A program made the position numbers and the translations under genes. The notes under the pieces are model-generated. The model ran no database searches and had not been told where the DNA came from. It saw nothing but the letters and a program-made list of their open reading frames with translations. From Sclerodactyla briareus (taxonomy: Eukaryota; Echinodermata; Holothuroidea; Dendrochirotida; Sclerodactylidae): 64,000 bases of DNA. Each line of letters opens with the position of its first letter. The first letter of the stretch is position 1. Shown piece by piece: positions 11,200 to 23,009 of this stretch. Location: positions 167,879 through 231,878 of the forward strand of contig JAODTK010005845.1 of the NCBI GenBank assembly GCA_026419785.1. The letters are read 5' to 3'.

Positions 11200-11690
11200 T
11201 TGCGCAATTTTCAAAAGTTGCGTCCGATTTCCACGAAACTTGGTAGTGGGGATTATGGTCGCTCTCGAAAAAATGAAGGTCATTTAAGGTCACAGAGGTA
11301 AAATTTATGACGAGTTAGCAGAGGTTTGTGGATTCCAATGAAACTTAGTAGGTGTGGCGATTGTTGGGTCCCGAAAAAAGTGAAGGTACATTTCAAGTCA
11401 CAGCGGTCAAATTGACGCGAAGTTGTCGGATTTCAATGAAACTTAGTATGTGTGGATGATGTTTGGTCCCGAAAAAAGTAGAGGACATTTACGGGGTCAT
11501 CAGAGGTCAAAGTCACGCTAAATTGCCCAATTTGCGCATTTTTCGAAAGTTGGTCTGCTTTCCACGAACTGGGTAGGTGGGGAATATAATTGGTCCCGAA
11601 AGAATTGAAGGTTATTTCAAGGTCACCAGAGGTAAATTACGTGAATATCAAAAGTTTGTCGGATTTCAACGAAACTTGGAGGATGACCAT
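11200..11690. repeat. ~105-bp satellite, about five units
   Basis: The anchor ATTTC(C/A)A(C/T)GAAACTTGGTAG recurs near 11232, 11338, 11435, 11562 and 11667. Each unit continues with GGTCCCGAAAAAA and a GAAGGTCATTTAAGGTCACA-type core. Spacing is 97-127 bp. The AGGTCA-type words are shared with the satellites at 23.2-24.7 and 26.4-28.5 kb. Confidence 0.8.
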
Positions 11691-13899
11691 GTACAGTAGC
11701 GCTTTGAGATACCTCCACGTGGAATATGGCACTATATAAAGATATTCATTATAATTACTATTCATTAAGGCCACCCACATGGCAAACTATATAACCATCT
11801 TCACGAACTGATCGGGAGGTGGGGATACCACATGTTTGCGGTTTACCCGCTAGTATGTGTCTAGTGTCACTAATGTAAGTTACTGATTCAATGATTATGG
11901 GGATACTCCTTGTATAGCCATACATTGGCTCTGTCAAGGGCTGGGGGCTGGGAGGGGGGTGGGCACACCCACGATCCATTCATGACATTCATGATGTGGT
12001 ACATGAGCGATGTCCCCTTCCCCACGAGCAGATCTGGGTCCCCCACTAATTTGTGCAGACCACCACAGATGAATGGATATGGCCTGTAGCCAAGGCATTA
12101 GGTCCGCACATTCTTGACTTCTACCTTTGCAACCAACTTCTTTTTGGTACTTTTGACTACATGCCACAACATCAAACTGATGGTCTACATTACCATGGTG
12201 GTCTACATCACCAGGTCTCTCTTCATCACACTGTTCTGATGCCTATGTGCCTGTGGCTATCATATTGACCTTTACACTCTTTACTCTCCAGTTCCTCCAT
12301 GCACCAAGTTTTTACATGGCGACTGATCTGGCTGTCTCTGTGACCTGAACCACATTGCAAGTTCCAATCTCAAAGGTTGTAGCATCTATCATTGGCACTA
12401 TAGCATGGAGAGTCACATCACCTTTCGGGGGCAAGCAGGCGATCAGAAAATCTGCTATATGCGATACTCTCTATTGATAACAGGATTCAGTACTTTCCGT
12501 TGGAAACTGAAGAAAGTCAATCTAATGTTCAGACCAAGAAACTCTGGAACTGTTTGATACAACCAAATGTGTTTCCACTGAGCAGGATAGCTAGCAGAGG
12601 CTACTAACAAATTTCCAGCACCAGATCTCCCAACCACAGGCTGTGTCTTCCAATTTATAATTGAATGACCAAATGGGACAATATAACTTGGCCAATAATA
12701 ACAACCCAGAAACCTGGCTTTCTACATGAGCTGTTCTCAAGCTGCATTCATCACACAAAATTGCATAGAACAGCTGCTCTAAGTGTTTGATAGAAACGTA
12801 ATATTTACTTTGGTAGACATACTGCTGCTCCAGTGAAGCTAGCAGTTCACTTGGTCTTCTGAACTATCAGAGGGCTCATATGCCTCCACTGGTCGCTAGG
12901 GGATGAAGAATCCAGTGGTCCATCGCTAACCTGGTCTACCTTCATGGTCGGTGCTTGGTCGAAAGGAGTTCTGTTCCAGTATTTTTTTTTTTTCTGGTGG
13001 AGGCTTACCAGGAATAGCCACTTCCTCTCGTGGATGATCATACAATACATACATCAATTCAACATTTCCCTGGTTGAATTTAACAGGAATTGTAAACACC
13101 TTCAAAAGCCAAAACTAACCTTGAGCTGTTGCGCAATAATAATTTCACATTTTCCAAGTGAATTAGTTCTCCCGCCACTTACACATTGTCAACTATTGAT
13201 TACAAAAATGGCCGAGGCCTTGTTCATTTCTTGAGTTTGTACACTTTAGGAACACTTTTATTGCAAGACTAACAGTGATACAGAAGGTTTATGGTTTATG
13301 TCTTGCGCGATTAGTATAATTACTTGTAGGAAGTTTGTGCAGTTGAATTTAGCAATGCTGTACAGCAGCGGCCATTACCCCTACAGATTGCTGTCAGCAC
13401 TCGGCATAGAGACTGTGGCATGGCCCTTCTCTCCACAATGACAAATACTCCCTGAGGTTCCTCCTGATCATCAAGAACAGCTGTGTGTTGAGAGTTTCAG
13501 AGTCAAGATACTGTGGTATATATGGTGAGGTTAGTAGGAATCTGGGGAGAGAAATGAAAAGACTACATAAATTGTGTCCTGGTGCTTTTGCATTGCTAGT
13601 TGACATTGGTGATGTACAGCTGTAGCTCAAATTGCACAAATGTACCCCAAAAGTTCAATGGAAGAGAGAGACCAATGTGGAGGCTATTTGTTAACCTCCA
13701 GGTAGCCAAGATATCCAGCCCAAATGATCATTCATTTGACAGCGCATTTGGTGATGGATTCAGCTCATTATACATTTGGGCTTTCCCAAGACTACATGAT
13801 CGCTCGTGTTCAGGTCAATTGTCATCTTGGGTGCTCAGGAACTGGTATGAACTGAACCCATTGATGGATGCTCTTGTTTATTGAATGTTATCCAATTCT
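11691..13899. other. No recognisable gene
   Basis: AT-rich sequence with short ORFs only on both strands (for example 12455-12637 minus, 12944-13234 plus and 13600-13884 plus), none with a recognisable motif. A 12-bp poly-T lies near 12980. The right end grades into the ~378-bp array and may hold a diverged unit. Confidence 0.5.
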
Positions 13900-15260
13900 T
13901 GCTTTATTTGTGACTGGGAGAAATTTGGGTTGTAGCCTTCACAGTCAAACTTACTGCTTATGTTCAGAATCTTGGCCAGGTACTGACGATGCCCATATCG
14001 AACCTGGTGAATTTCCCCCTCCACTGGATTGTGGTGCAGCACTTTTGTCTTACCCTCAACACTAACTCTTGCTTCCTCGATCCAGAACACAAGTCATTTG
14101 GCTTCTTAGACTTATTAGGCCTGGTCACTGGATCCATCAACTGTAGAGCACACAAAGCTGAGAGGTTCAGTAAATCTTTCCTGATGTCCATTGTCGCTTG
14201 TAAGTTGTAGATTGTCAGTTTTAAAGGTTAACAAAATGTGTGAATTTGTACTGCGCCACTAATCACCGGCTTGTCATCCATGAAAGAGCGCAAGGTAGAC
14301 TGGAGAGTGGAGCGTGTCTTCCCACACTTCTTATGTTCAGAATCTTGGCCAGGTACTGACGATGCCCATATCGAACCTGGTGAATTTCCCCCTCCACTGG
14401 ATTGTGGTGTATCACTTTTGTCTTACCCTCAACACTAACTCTTGCTTCCTCGATCTCAGAAACAACCTGTAAGTCCATTTTGGCTTATTAGACTTATTAG
14501 GCCTGGTCACTGGATTCATCGGCTGAAGAGCGCTGCAGCTGCGAGGTTCATAAATCTTTCCTGATGTCCATTGTCGCTTGTAAGTTGTAGGTTATCAGTT
14601 GAAAAAAGTTGAGAAAACGGTTAAATTGTAGCCACTACGACCCACCCCGGCTTATCTCCCATGAAGACCGTAAGGTAGACTGGGAGAGTGGAGCGTGTCT
14701 TCCCACACTTACTGCTTCTGTTCAGAATCTTGGCCAGGAACCGACGATGCCTGTATCGAACCTGGTAAATTTCCCCCGACACTTGATTGTGGTGCAGCAC
14801 TTTTGTCTTACCCTCAACACTAACTCTTGCTTCCTCGATCCAGAACACAAGTCATTTTTGGCTTCTTAGACTTATTAGGCCTGGTCACTGGATCCATCAA
14901 CTGTAGAGCACACAAAGCTGAGAGGTTCAGTAAATCTTTCCTGATGTCCATTGTCGCTTGTAAGTTGAAGGTTATCAGTTGTTAAAGATTAACAAAATGT
15001 GTAAATTTGTGCTCGCGACTAATCACCGGCTTGTCATCCATGAAAGACCGTAAGGTAGACTGGAGAGTGGAGCGTGTCTTCCCACACTTAATGCTTATGT
15101 TCAGCATCTTGGCCAGGAACCGACGATGCCTGTATCGAACCTGGTAAATTTCCCCCTCCACTGGATTGTGGTGCAGCACTTTTTGTCTTGTCATCCATGA
15201 AAGACGGTAAGGTAGACTGGAGAGTGGAGCGTGTAATTCCCACATGGCAGGATTGCAGGA
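13900..15260 (-). repeat. ~378-bp tandem array carrying an exon-like segment
   Basis: The anchor GTTCAGAATCTTGGCCAGG occurs at 13962, 14335, 14720 and 15099 (the last with one change), giving periods of 373, 385 and 379 bp. Each unit includes CCTCCACTGGATTGTGG, CTTCTTAGACTTATTAGGCC and GGTAGACTGGAGAGTGGAGC. A fifth unit is cut short at about 15185-15250 by a deletion joining CTTTTTGTCTT to GTCATCCATG. All units are in the same orientation. Confidence 0.9.
13944..14090 (-). CDS. Repeated exon-like segment, unit 1 of the ~378-bp array
   Basis: The minus strand encodes EEARVSVEGKTKVLHHNPVE, then GEIHQVRYGHRQYLAKILNI, ending at ATAAGCA followed by GTAAGT, a good splice donor. The same peptide recurs near 14463-14330, 14840-14715 and 15200-15095 with changes such as IYQVRYRHRRFLAKILNI. 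Conservation of the reading while third positions drift would indicate a duplicated coding exon. The VRYxxRxYLAKIL pattern recalls short basic or Tudor-like domains that read (V/I)RWxxxxYxAKIL, but that likeness is from memory and weak. It may equally be a pseudo-exon spread by satellite amplification. Confidence 0.35.
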
Positions 15261-15719
15261 AGCAACTAGGACCGGGCTCTATATTTGTAACCAAGTAGTC
15301 CCGTCCTTCTCCTCTTTTAACACCAGGCTCTCCTTAATGTAGCCTTCCCACTATAATAGTAAATGCTAGCTATGTTAGTATGGCCTGCCTCAAGCCCTTT
15401 GTTGTAGAGTAGCTAGTAAACTTTGCCATCATACGATAGAAGAACTTAGACAAGTCACTGTCAGACCAGGCTCTGTTAATAGCGAGAAATTATGGAGCTT
15501 GGGGTCATGTCCTCTCTTTTCACATCAGGCCTCTAAGCCGGAAATGCAGGTTAACAGTGTACACCTGTCTGGAAGGTGGTATAAAGCCATAGTATTACCA
15601 ATAGCTGTCAATAGAGGAGAAGCACCCATACCCATGATAGGACAAGCAGAAGAACCGTGTGTGTCTAAACCTGTCTCTTAAGCTGGAGGTGCGCCAAAGG
15701 AGGATGTGAAGGTGGATCC
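15261..15719. other. Spacer, nothing recognised
   Basis: AT-rich sequence between two tandem arrays, with a short plus-strand ORF (15499-15681) showing no motif. Confidence 0.5.
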
Positions 15720-16805
15720 CACTGTACCTTTTATAGGGCTCTCATTTATCTTGGTCGGCTCCGGTGATTTTCTTTCCGCCTCTGACAACTTGTCTGAAAG
15801 CACGTTGTAATCTCTCTTCCAGTATATTGTCATCTGTCATGTCACTGGGAGGAATCCTTGACCCATCATCAAGCTACGTATCCCTTCTGTCGCAGGAGCA
15901 GTCTGATTTAGATCCTCCCCGGCCGAAGAGCACTCCACTGTAATACTACATTTTACACAAGTAGTCATTACCATGTGAAAAAAATGCAAATTGAATGCTG
16001 ATTTGGCATTTCCTATAGGGATGGTCAAATTCTGAAGAAAAACATGGGAAATTTTCATGAGGGATGTAACCTGAAGTTCTGAACAGGTCTATTATAATCT
16101 AGTGTATGTACCGATTACAAGGGTTTTCTGGACGCACGTTGTACTCTCTCTTCCAGTACTTGTCAATCTAGTTCATCGTCACTGGTGATGGAATCCTTGC
16201 CATCCTCAAAGCTCAGTTATCTTCTGTCGCAGGAGCATCTCGATTATATCCTCCCCGGCCGAAGAGAATCCACTTTAATAACACATTACCAGTAGTCATT
16301 ACAATTGTGAAAAACAATTGCAATTGAATGCTGATTTGGCATTTCCTACTCAGGGAATGGTCAATTCATGAAGAAAAATAAGGGGAAATTTTATGAGGGA
16401 TGTAACCTGAAGTTCTGAAAAAGGTCTATTTAAGCTAGTGTATGTACCGACTTATCAATGGTTTTCTGGAAGCACGTGTTACTCTCTCTTCCAGTACTTT
16501 GTGCATAAGTTCATCGTCAATGCGGATGGAATCCATGCCATTCTTAAAGCTAACAGTTTCCGTCTGTCGCAGGAGCATACGATTACAATCTACCCGGCCG
16601 AAGAACTCCACTGTAATAACACATTTACACATGTCATTACCCTTGTGAAAAAAATTGCCAATTTAAATGCTGATTGGCATTTCCTATAGGGAATGGTCAA
16701 TTCATGAAGAAAAATAATGGAAATTTCCATTGACATGAGGGATATAACCTGAAGTCATGAACGGTCTATGCCCAATTCAAATGCCAACTCCCAATCTAGT
16801 GTATG
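15720..16805. repeat. ~345-bp tandem repeat, three units
   Basis: The anchor CTCTCTTCCAGTA recurs near 15810, 16147 and 16486, preceded by GAAAGCACGTTGTA or a variant. Each unit includes TGTCGCAGGAGCA, CCCCGGCCGAAGA, GCTGATTTGGCATTTCCTA and GAGGGATGTAACCTGAAGT. Spacing is about 335-345 bp. The third unit ends abruptly at the poly-A tail of the LINE (16806). Confidence 0.85.
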
Positions 16806-19200
16806 TTTTTTTTTTTTTTTTTTAAACAAGTGACAGAGGAAGGGCGAACCCATATCAATGGCCTAAACAAAAGGCAACCCAAGCACAAGAAAAACTAAAA
16901 GAAAGAGGAGAGAACCAGCTTGTTGATTATACTATTGAACCGTTGGAGGTCAAAATAAGGAGGTAATACATCCGAGGAAGGCCTATTCCAGGCAACGCGA
17001 TAGTGCGAGGAAAAAAGGCGCGAGCATTAGGGTCGGGCGATGACGTGGAAGAGCAACCGAAAAGGGTGGCTGAGAAGAGAAGAGCGAGTATGGCGGAGTA
17101 ACCTCGAGTGTAAAGGAGGAACAGCATCCCCAAGTCGAGAAGAACATTGACCATAAACAAGTAACGGTATAAGGAGGCAGAGAGATGAGTACAGATCGCT
17201 GAGCGGATAGAGATTCAAGTGAGGAGTAAAATGAGAATCGTTGATGAGACGAATGGCCTTTTTAATACGATCAAGGACACTGAGAGGATGGCGAAGCCCA
17301 CCCCAAATATGGGAAACCATATTCCATTAGGGAGCGGAATTTGGGCTTTTGTAAGCAGGAAGTAGTGTTTGTGGGGTGAAGTATTGCCTTGTGCGGAATA
17401 AGACGCCCAACTTTCTAGAAGCATTAGTAGCGTTAGATAGACTGATAAGGGAGAGTTCCAGGACAGATTGTTGCTGATTTCAATACCAAGAATATTAAGA
17501 GAGGTAGACTGAGGGAGGATCTTTTCAGCCATGAAAATAACTGGGCAATCAGAAAAACACGCCGACCCAGAAATCAGCAAGGTTATGAGTTTTTAGATTG
17601 GTTGAAGGTAAACCAGCTTAGCAGTGCCCCAGTTCAAATAGAATGAAGATCATTGTTCAGCTGATTGGAAAAATAGGGGAACGGTTGTAGACCAAAATCG
17701 TTCCGCTTCCGGGGGGCGAGGAAAGCCAGAGAGTGGTGAAGGGTAGAATAATCAGCAAATGAGAGAATATATAGGAGGTTAGAGCTAAGACGACATGATT
17801 AAAAATGAGGAAAGAGGTAGGAGAGAAAAACAACCTGAGAACACCCAGCATTGATACGGAGGTTCGGAGAGAGCACCATTCAAAACCTAACCGAGATGAG
17901 AGCGACAGGTAAGAAATGGCCGTCCAAGAGGTTAGAAAGAGAAAGGGGGCTGAAACTGAATGAAACAAATGAAGTAATTTGGCAAGGAGTCCGGCTGCCA
18001 AACACGGTCAAAGGCATTAGGAGATATCAAGCGGCAATAGCCATACTTCACCGAAAAACTCAATGGCTTGGGCCCCCTGATTGGTGACAAAAGAAAGGTC
18101 CCCAGTAGATCGGCATGCCCCGGAGGAAACCATAATGGTGGTCACTGATGAGGAGTGAAACTCAAGAAAGTTCAAAACATGCTGGTTACCTATAGTGCCA
18201 TACTTTGGAGAGGACCGACGGTGATGGGCAACGGCCGTATTGGAGGGGTTGGATTTGTCCCCCCTTTTTTGGGGACTGGGCAGACAGGAGCATGCTTCCA
18301 CACAGAAGGGTAAGCATCCCATAGAATAACAAAGGCGGTTAAAGCTTGCTAGGAAAGGCGCAAGTTAGGGGGCACACTCAGGAGGACTATAGGAGGAATG
18401 CATCAGACAGATTGCTTTATTATGTCTAAACTATTGAGTGTTTGGCAGACCATCGAGTAGTGAAAAACAACATCCAAGATCGTTTCACAACAGCAGGCAA
18501 AAGATGGAGGAGGATGAGCATCGGTTCATCGTGGAATTAGAAGAGACTAGCTCGGCAAAAGTATTAGCTTTAGAGGTGGCATCACTAGCCAAAGAGGCCA
18601 TCAGGTTTCACTAGCGAGGGAATTTGGAAGTACAAAGTTCGGGGACACAGATTTGGCCAGCTGACTCAAAATGAACGACTACCAGAATGGCAGGATGAAG
18701 TTTTATTAGCCTACGTTAAATTAAGAATTTTTTGCCTCATCGATAGCCAGAGTCACCCTTACGAGCAGTACATAGGCTTGACGAGAATCTGGTGAAGGTG
18801 AAGATAACCAAGCACGAAAAAGTCGACTCTTCTCCTGGACGGCAGTAGTACATTGATGGTTGACCCTGAAGGTGATGAGAGGAGCCTGTCTTTAAAGTTT
18901 AGGGACTAAAGTGTTTCTTCCTAAAGAATAATTTCCGATGCAGAAGCAGAGGTAGAGGGGTTATCTGAGAATGTAGTTTTATCCCAAGAGAAGACTGAAA
19001 AAAATCCCCGAAGACCAAACCATCATCTTTGTAGTAGTTCCAGAGTTTCGCCTTTGGTGGAGCTTGCATATAGGATTAGATTGAGATACAGGTAATGAGG
19101 CAATGGCAAGGACCAATAGTCAGAAACAGTTGCTGGACTGTAAATCAGTACGACTTATCACTGGTATCTGCAACCCAACACCTCTTCACCACATAACTAT
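16806..19200 (-). mobile_element. Non-LTR retrotransposon (LINE), 5'-truncated
   Basis: A run of 18 T at 16806-16823 is the minus-strand poly-A tail, and reverse-transcriptase coding sequence lies upstream of it on the minus strand up to at least 18320. The left edge abuts the third ~345-bp repeat unit, so the element landed in that array. I cannot see the 5' end or an endonuclease domain, so 5' truncation somewhere near 18.4-19.2 kb is likely. Clade is not resolved; the YxSHIWGG-type C-terminus suggests the Jockey/CR1 group. Confidence 0.8.
16927..18322 (-). pseudogene. LINE reverse transcriptase, frameshifted
   Basis: The enzyme copies element RNA at the target site. In order on the minus strand are NHQHVLNFLEFHS-type text read as NQHVLNFLEFHS (about 18170), DIS..AFDRVW (about 18010-18030) and LSSRLGFEWCSLRTS (about 17890). 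Degenerate GVPQGSVLSP with SPTSFLIF follows (about 17820-17850), then FADYSTLHHSL at the catalytic (Y/F)ADD position (about 17750; the second D is read as Y). LNILGIEISNNLSWNS comes next (about 17490), then SHIWGGLRHPLSVLDRIKKA (about 17260-17315), and SFFPRTI-like text near 17020. Motif order fits a Jockey/CR1-type RT. Five or more frame changes and the altered catalytic motif indicate a dead copy. Confidence 0.85.
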
Positions 19201-21075
19201 CTAAATTATTGGCCATTAGTTTATCATGCACGCATTAGTCGATTATAATGACATATGCATAATTTTGTCGAAAGTCAAAAAATGTGAGGCTTGAATTTCA
19301 ATTGCTGTGTGAGCATGCTTAACATGAGTACAACACTGAAGCTGTTTAATCCTTGCCCCAAACTCAGGATCTTTAATTGCAAGTATGGCTCTAAGCCATC
19401 GACAAAGCGTCTGAATTTTGCATCATCCTTATCTAACTTTCGCATACTTCTGAAAGCTCCATTGAAGCTCCATTAACACTCAGCTTGATAACCTCTAGTG
19501 CTCACTGGGATGATGTAGTTATGAATTCTGTTTTTTCTGAAAACGTTACGTATAGAGTTTTGAAGCTGTTGTAATCGGCCTTTACAGAATTTTCTAAGCT
19601 ATCGCAGTAATAAAGGGTGATTGTCTCCAAGCCTAATTGGAATATGGTAGATGAATAATGACTGAAGATGAGAGAGGGCAACTACCTAAGCAAACGATGG
19701 CACCACTAGCCGAAATCCTCAGTGCCATCAATTACCAATCAATATTGGGGGGTAAATATACCTTAGTCAGACCACTCATCATGGCCATTGGATTAACTTG
19801 TATTGAACCGTAGGGAAGTTCCCTCCCAGCAGGTGGCCTTCTCATTGATCCTTTTCCTGGACAGGACGATAGTGACTGGACTCAGGTATGAGGGGCAAGA
19901 GTCTGGGTCTTGGGGGGATGGTTTGAAGGTGCTCCGACTGTCCACCATGCAATCATGGCCAACTGCTAAACCGTTTTTCTGCTGCCTGCACGGTCTGTCA
20001 TCTCCTTCGCTTGGCTGGCGGTCTGCCGCCCTCAGGAAAATCTGGGGTGGTGACAGGCTGTCGTTTACGAGATCCTGGTCTTGATGCTGTAAGGTCACTG
20101 TGTGAGAATTGAGACAGATTTCCATGGAGTGATTTGGCAACATGGAAGGACAAGAACAAGCATACACAGAAGTTAGCGATTTTAGCTTGAAGGTATCTAA
20201 CATTATGATTTCTTGGCTAGTTTATGGAAGGAAGGAAGGAATTCATCTAGGATATCATCTTAAGGCATATTGACGATGGCTATGAATCTGGTCCAGAGAA
20301 ACTGGATGAGTTCCAGTTTGGAGTGCGTGCCGCACGGAATTATTTCCGAACAAAGAGACCCATGTCTAATTCAAGTTATGTCTGCCAAGGGACCCCCCCC
20401 CCCCAACCTGAAATTTACCCAAATAATGGAATTATCCGGAACTTGCGGCTTCACTGTCCCACAAATTCATTACCTTCATTCTCATGGCCTAAACCTTTGT
20501 GTAAAGTAGTGAGAAACTTCTACCAAGTAAATAATGTAAGTAATACCAGGTTAGGCAGACCTCCGGTATTTTATGGGTTTTATTACTATGATTCTCCAAT
20601 CGTATGGCCTGTTCCAGTTCGTACTGAGGATTAGGAATGCCCTGAAATTGATACCTAACAACCTACAATAAATATGCTTTAGAATGTACAATTTACAATT
20701 TCTGATAGGTCTGTTCTAGAATTATGTTCGGTTTCTTGGCGATTTAGCTCACCAACTACAAAATAACAATACCGCCTAGCCTAGGCTATACTGTACGTTA
20801 CTGAGGATACTATTTTGATAACGCCAGTTAATTGAATACAGCGTAAACACCCAAGGTACAGTGAACTCACCCATTCTTCTGCCACAGTGACCTTCATCTA
20901 GGCATTTGCCATCAGCAGTTGATGATACCAGGGTTTGTTATGCACCTTGTTCCACATCCCAGCAGACACTCTGGAACTGGTACACACCTTGGGACTCTCG
21001 TCGGGAATTGGATTCACTGCATGCCTGAAAATATGACTTGTGTTCTGCTAAATTCATAGCTGGAACCCCACATCC
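19201..21075. other. No recognisable gene
   Basis: AT-rich spacer. The longest open segment is minus 20203-19793 (136 codons) with no motif I recognise. A C13-like run lies near 20392-20404. A TATAAT-rich stretch near 20640-20830 is unremarkable. Confidence 0.5.
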
Positions 21076-21495
21076 TCAAAAACGTACACTAGTGTCCTCA
21101 TGAGCAGAGTCAATGTGACATTCCCAACCACAAGTAAAGTCCGGATCCAATGGTTGTTGTGCAGAACCAGTTTCTGTGAAGTTCAGACAAAGTATCATAT
21201 GCAAAAATAGTGGCAGGCTCTGATTTATCAGGCTCTCGACGAAACCTGTCGGAAGATCGACAAACGTGTCCTTCCCCTCAAGTATGGACCGACACGTGAG
21301 GGCTGTGATCTGTGTTTCTTTTATGGATGCACGTGGAGGGAAACTGCTGAATTTTGCAACAATCAATTCCTGTTTGATGTCGGCCTCCCATGTTTCATCA
21401 TATTCAGTGTTCGGCTGTGCATGCGAGCTTGTTCGGACTAAGGTGCCAATGTTGCTGAGCCTACCAATATTCAAAGGCCCAAAATAGGAGTGCAT
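21076..21495 (-). pseudogene. RecQ-like helicase, N-terminal fragment with altered Walker A
   Basis: RecQ-family enzymes unwind DNA 3' to 5' using ATP. This 139-codon minus ORF contains ADIKQELIVAKFSSF, then KETQITALTCRSILEGKDTF (Q-motif region) and DLPTGFVESLINQSLPLF. The last is motif I, where the family reads PTGFGKS. Here GK is replaced by VE (residues about 86-87, about 21235), so ATP binding should be lost unless this is a read error. The DEAD/DEAH and later motifs are absent downstream; the reading ends at a stop after a Cys-poor tail. RecQ-like genes of this kind are widely multiplied in invertebrate genomes. This is likely a first exon or a truncated copy. Confidence 0.65.
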
Positions 21496-22066
21496 TCCTG
21501 GACGGTTGCTTAATATCCACCGATTTGGTAGTCAATTTGTAGGTCAGTAAAGATATGTTAACGTCAAATGATTATTTGGTCCAGAGGCCTCTGGGCATGG
21601 CAATCCTAGGGGCGTAAAATAAATGAGGGCGCAATCAGGAAAGACGCCGGGATGCCTCGGACAGGGCTATGTTGCATCATGAAGCAGCATTTACTCTGAA
21701 TATGGTATATGAGCTTCTGACAATAATGGATGCTCTAGCTAAATTCCTTTTTAACATGCTAAGTCCAGAAATGTTGGTTTGATCCGAAAAACAAAATTTT
21801 GGAAAAATGCGTGCCTTCATCGGCAAGTTAAATAAACATCCAACTGGTTCGACGGGTGTGGCCCCTTAATGAGGACATGTCAATGGCAATGACGAAGAAG
21901 CTGTTGAGTTTTTGCTGGGCCCTTCCTGATATGCACTTTTGTGTGGTTGCTGAATGAACTCAACAAATACCATTATTTAGCATTAGTTTTCAACCCAATT
22001 TCCATTGTAATCTTTTATTCAATGGTGATAAATTATCTATCTATATATCTATAGCCCACTTCTCTT
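21496..22066. other. Left flank of transposon copy A
   Basis: AT-rich, no gene. It ends ACTTCTCTT directly before the TIR of copy A; CTT is also found just after the right TIR (33153-33155). Confidence 0.5.
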
Positions 22067-22090
22067 GGGTTATTCATGATAAACGGCATA
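22067..22090 (+). repeat. Left TIR of copy A
   Basis: GGGTTATTCATGATAAACGG followed by CATA. It is almost identical to both ends of copy B. Similarity to the right end drops after about 25 bp. Confidence 0.9.
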
Positions 22091-22247
22091 GGGGAGTCTC
22101 AAATGGGTTAAAAGTCAAACAAGTTGTTTTGGGTGAACTTACATTTTGACCAAACTAAAATGTTGCCATCAAATTTCAAAAAACACCGGAGCGTAAAGTT
22201 AATAGCAACTATTGAAAAAAACCCCAAAAGATAATGATGCAGAATAC

Positions 22248-23005
22248 CTGGCATGGAGAGGACATTTTATTTAACAGAACACCATACAAGTATTATAATG
22301 GATATGTGAAATACCAAAGGGATATCAAATGTGTTCGGTCTTACAAGAACAGGGGTAATATGGCACCGTTTGGGAGGTTGTATGTGTAATTTTTACTATA
22401 TTTGGTTATACATGAGTGAGCTTTAGACATAACCCCGGGGAATGAGAAACTTATCTAAAAGTAAGACATTTAATTAATCTCACGATTATAGTCTTGAACC
22501 GTATTAGAAAATTTCAACAGCATTGTTCGCCACCATGCATAGAAACCGTGCTAGTCAATGACATGAGTATATCCTGTGCAACTTCGGTATTTGAACTGCT
22601 ATATAGGCATGATTCACCATTCTGGAGAGGAAATTTTTAACACACTGTTACGCCTGCAATAACTCAGAAATTCGTAACAGGAGAATTTTAATGGTTGGAA
22701 ACATTGCAAACAATGTCTATACTACTTCAAACTACCTTCAAATATGACACATACCTTAACACTGGTGGTGCCAGTCCCACCACAGTTAGCATCATTCCAT
22801 ATCCAATGGCAACTTACTGTTGTTAGTTTTTCCAGTAAGTATTCAAATGATGTACTATATATCCTGAAGTGTCTTAATGCAATATAGATTCAGTGCATAG
22901 CAAAAATAATGCTTTCATAGCAATTGGGCCTGGCTGGCATGCTCAGCTTGTGAGATTTTAACTGATGAAGCAGCAGATTCACCATTCTGGAGAGGACAAT
23001 TTTTT
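22248..23005 (+). repeat. Subterminal motif array of copy A, left side
   Basis: Copies of TTCTGGAGAGGACATTTTTT (often followed by AACAC) start at about 22248, 22620 and 22984. A fourth (25203) follows the satellite insertion. The first three are 372 and 364 bp apart, and subtracting the inserted block puts the fourth about 350 bp further. Copy B has the matching set. Confidence 0.8.
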
Positions 23006-23009
23006 GGAT

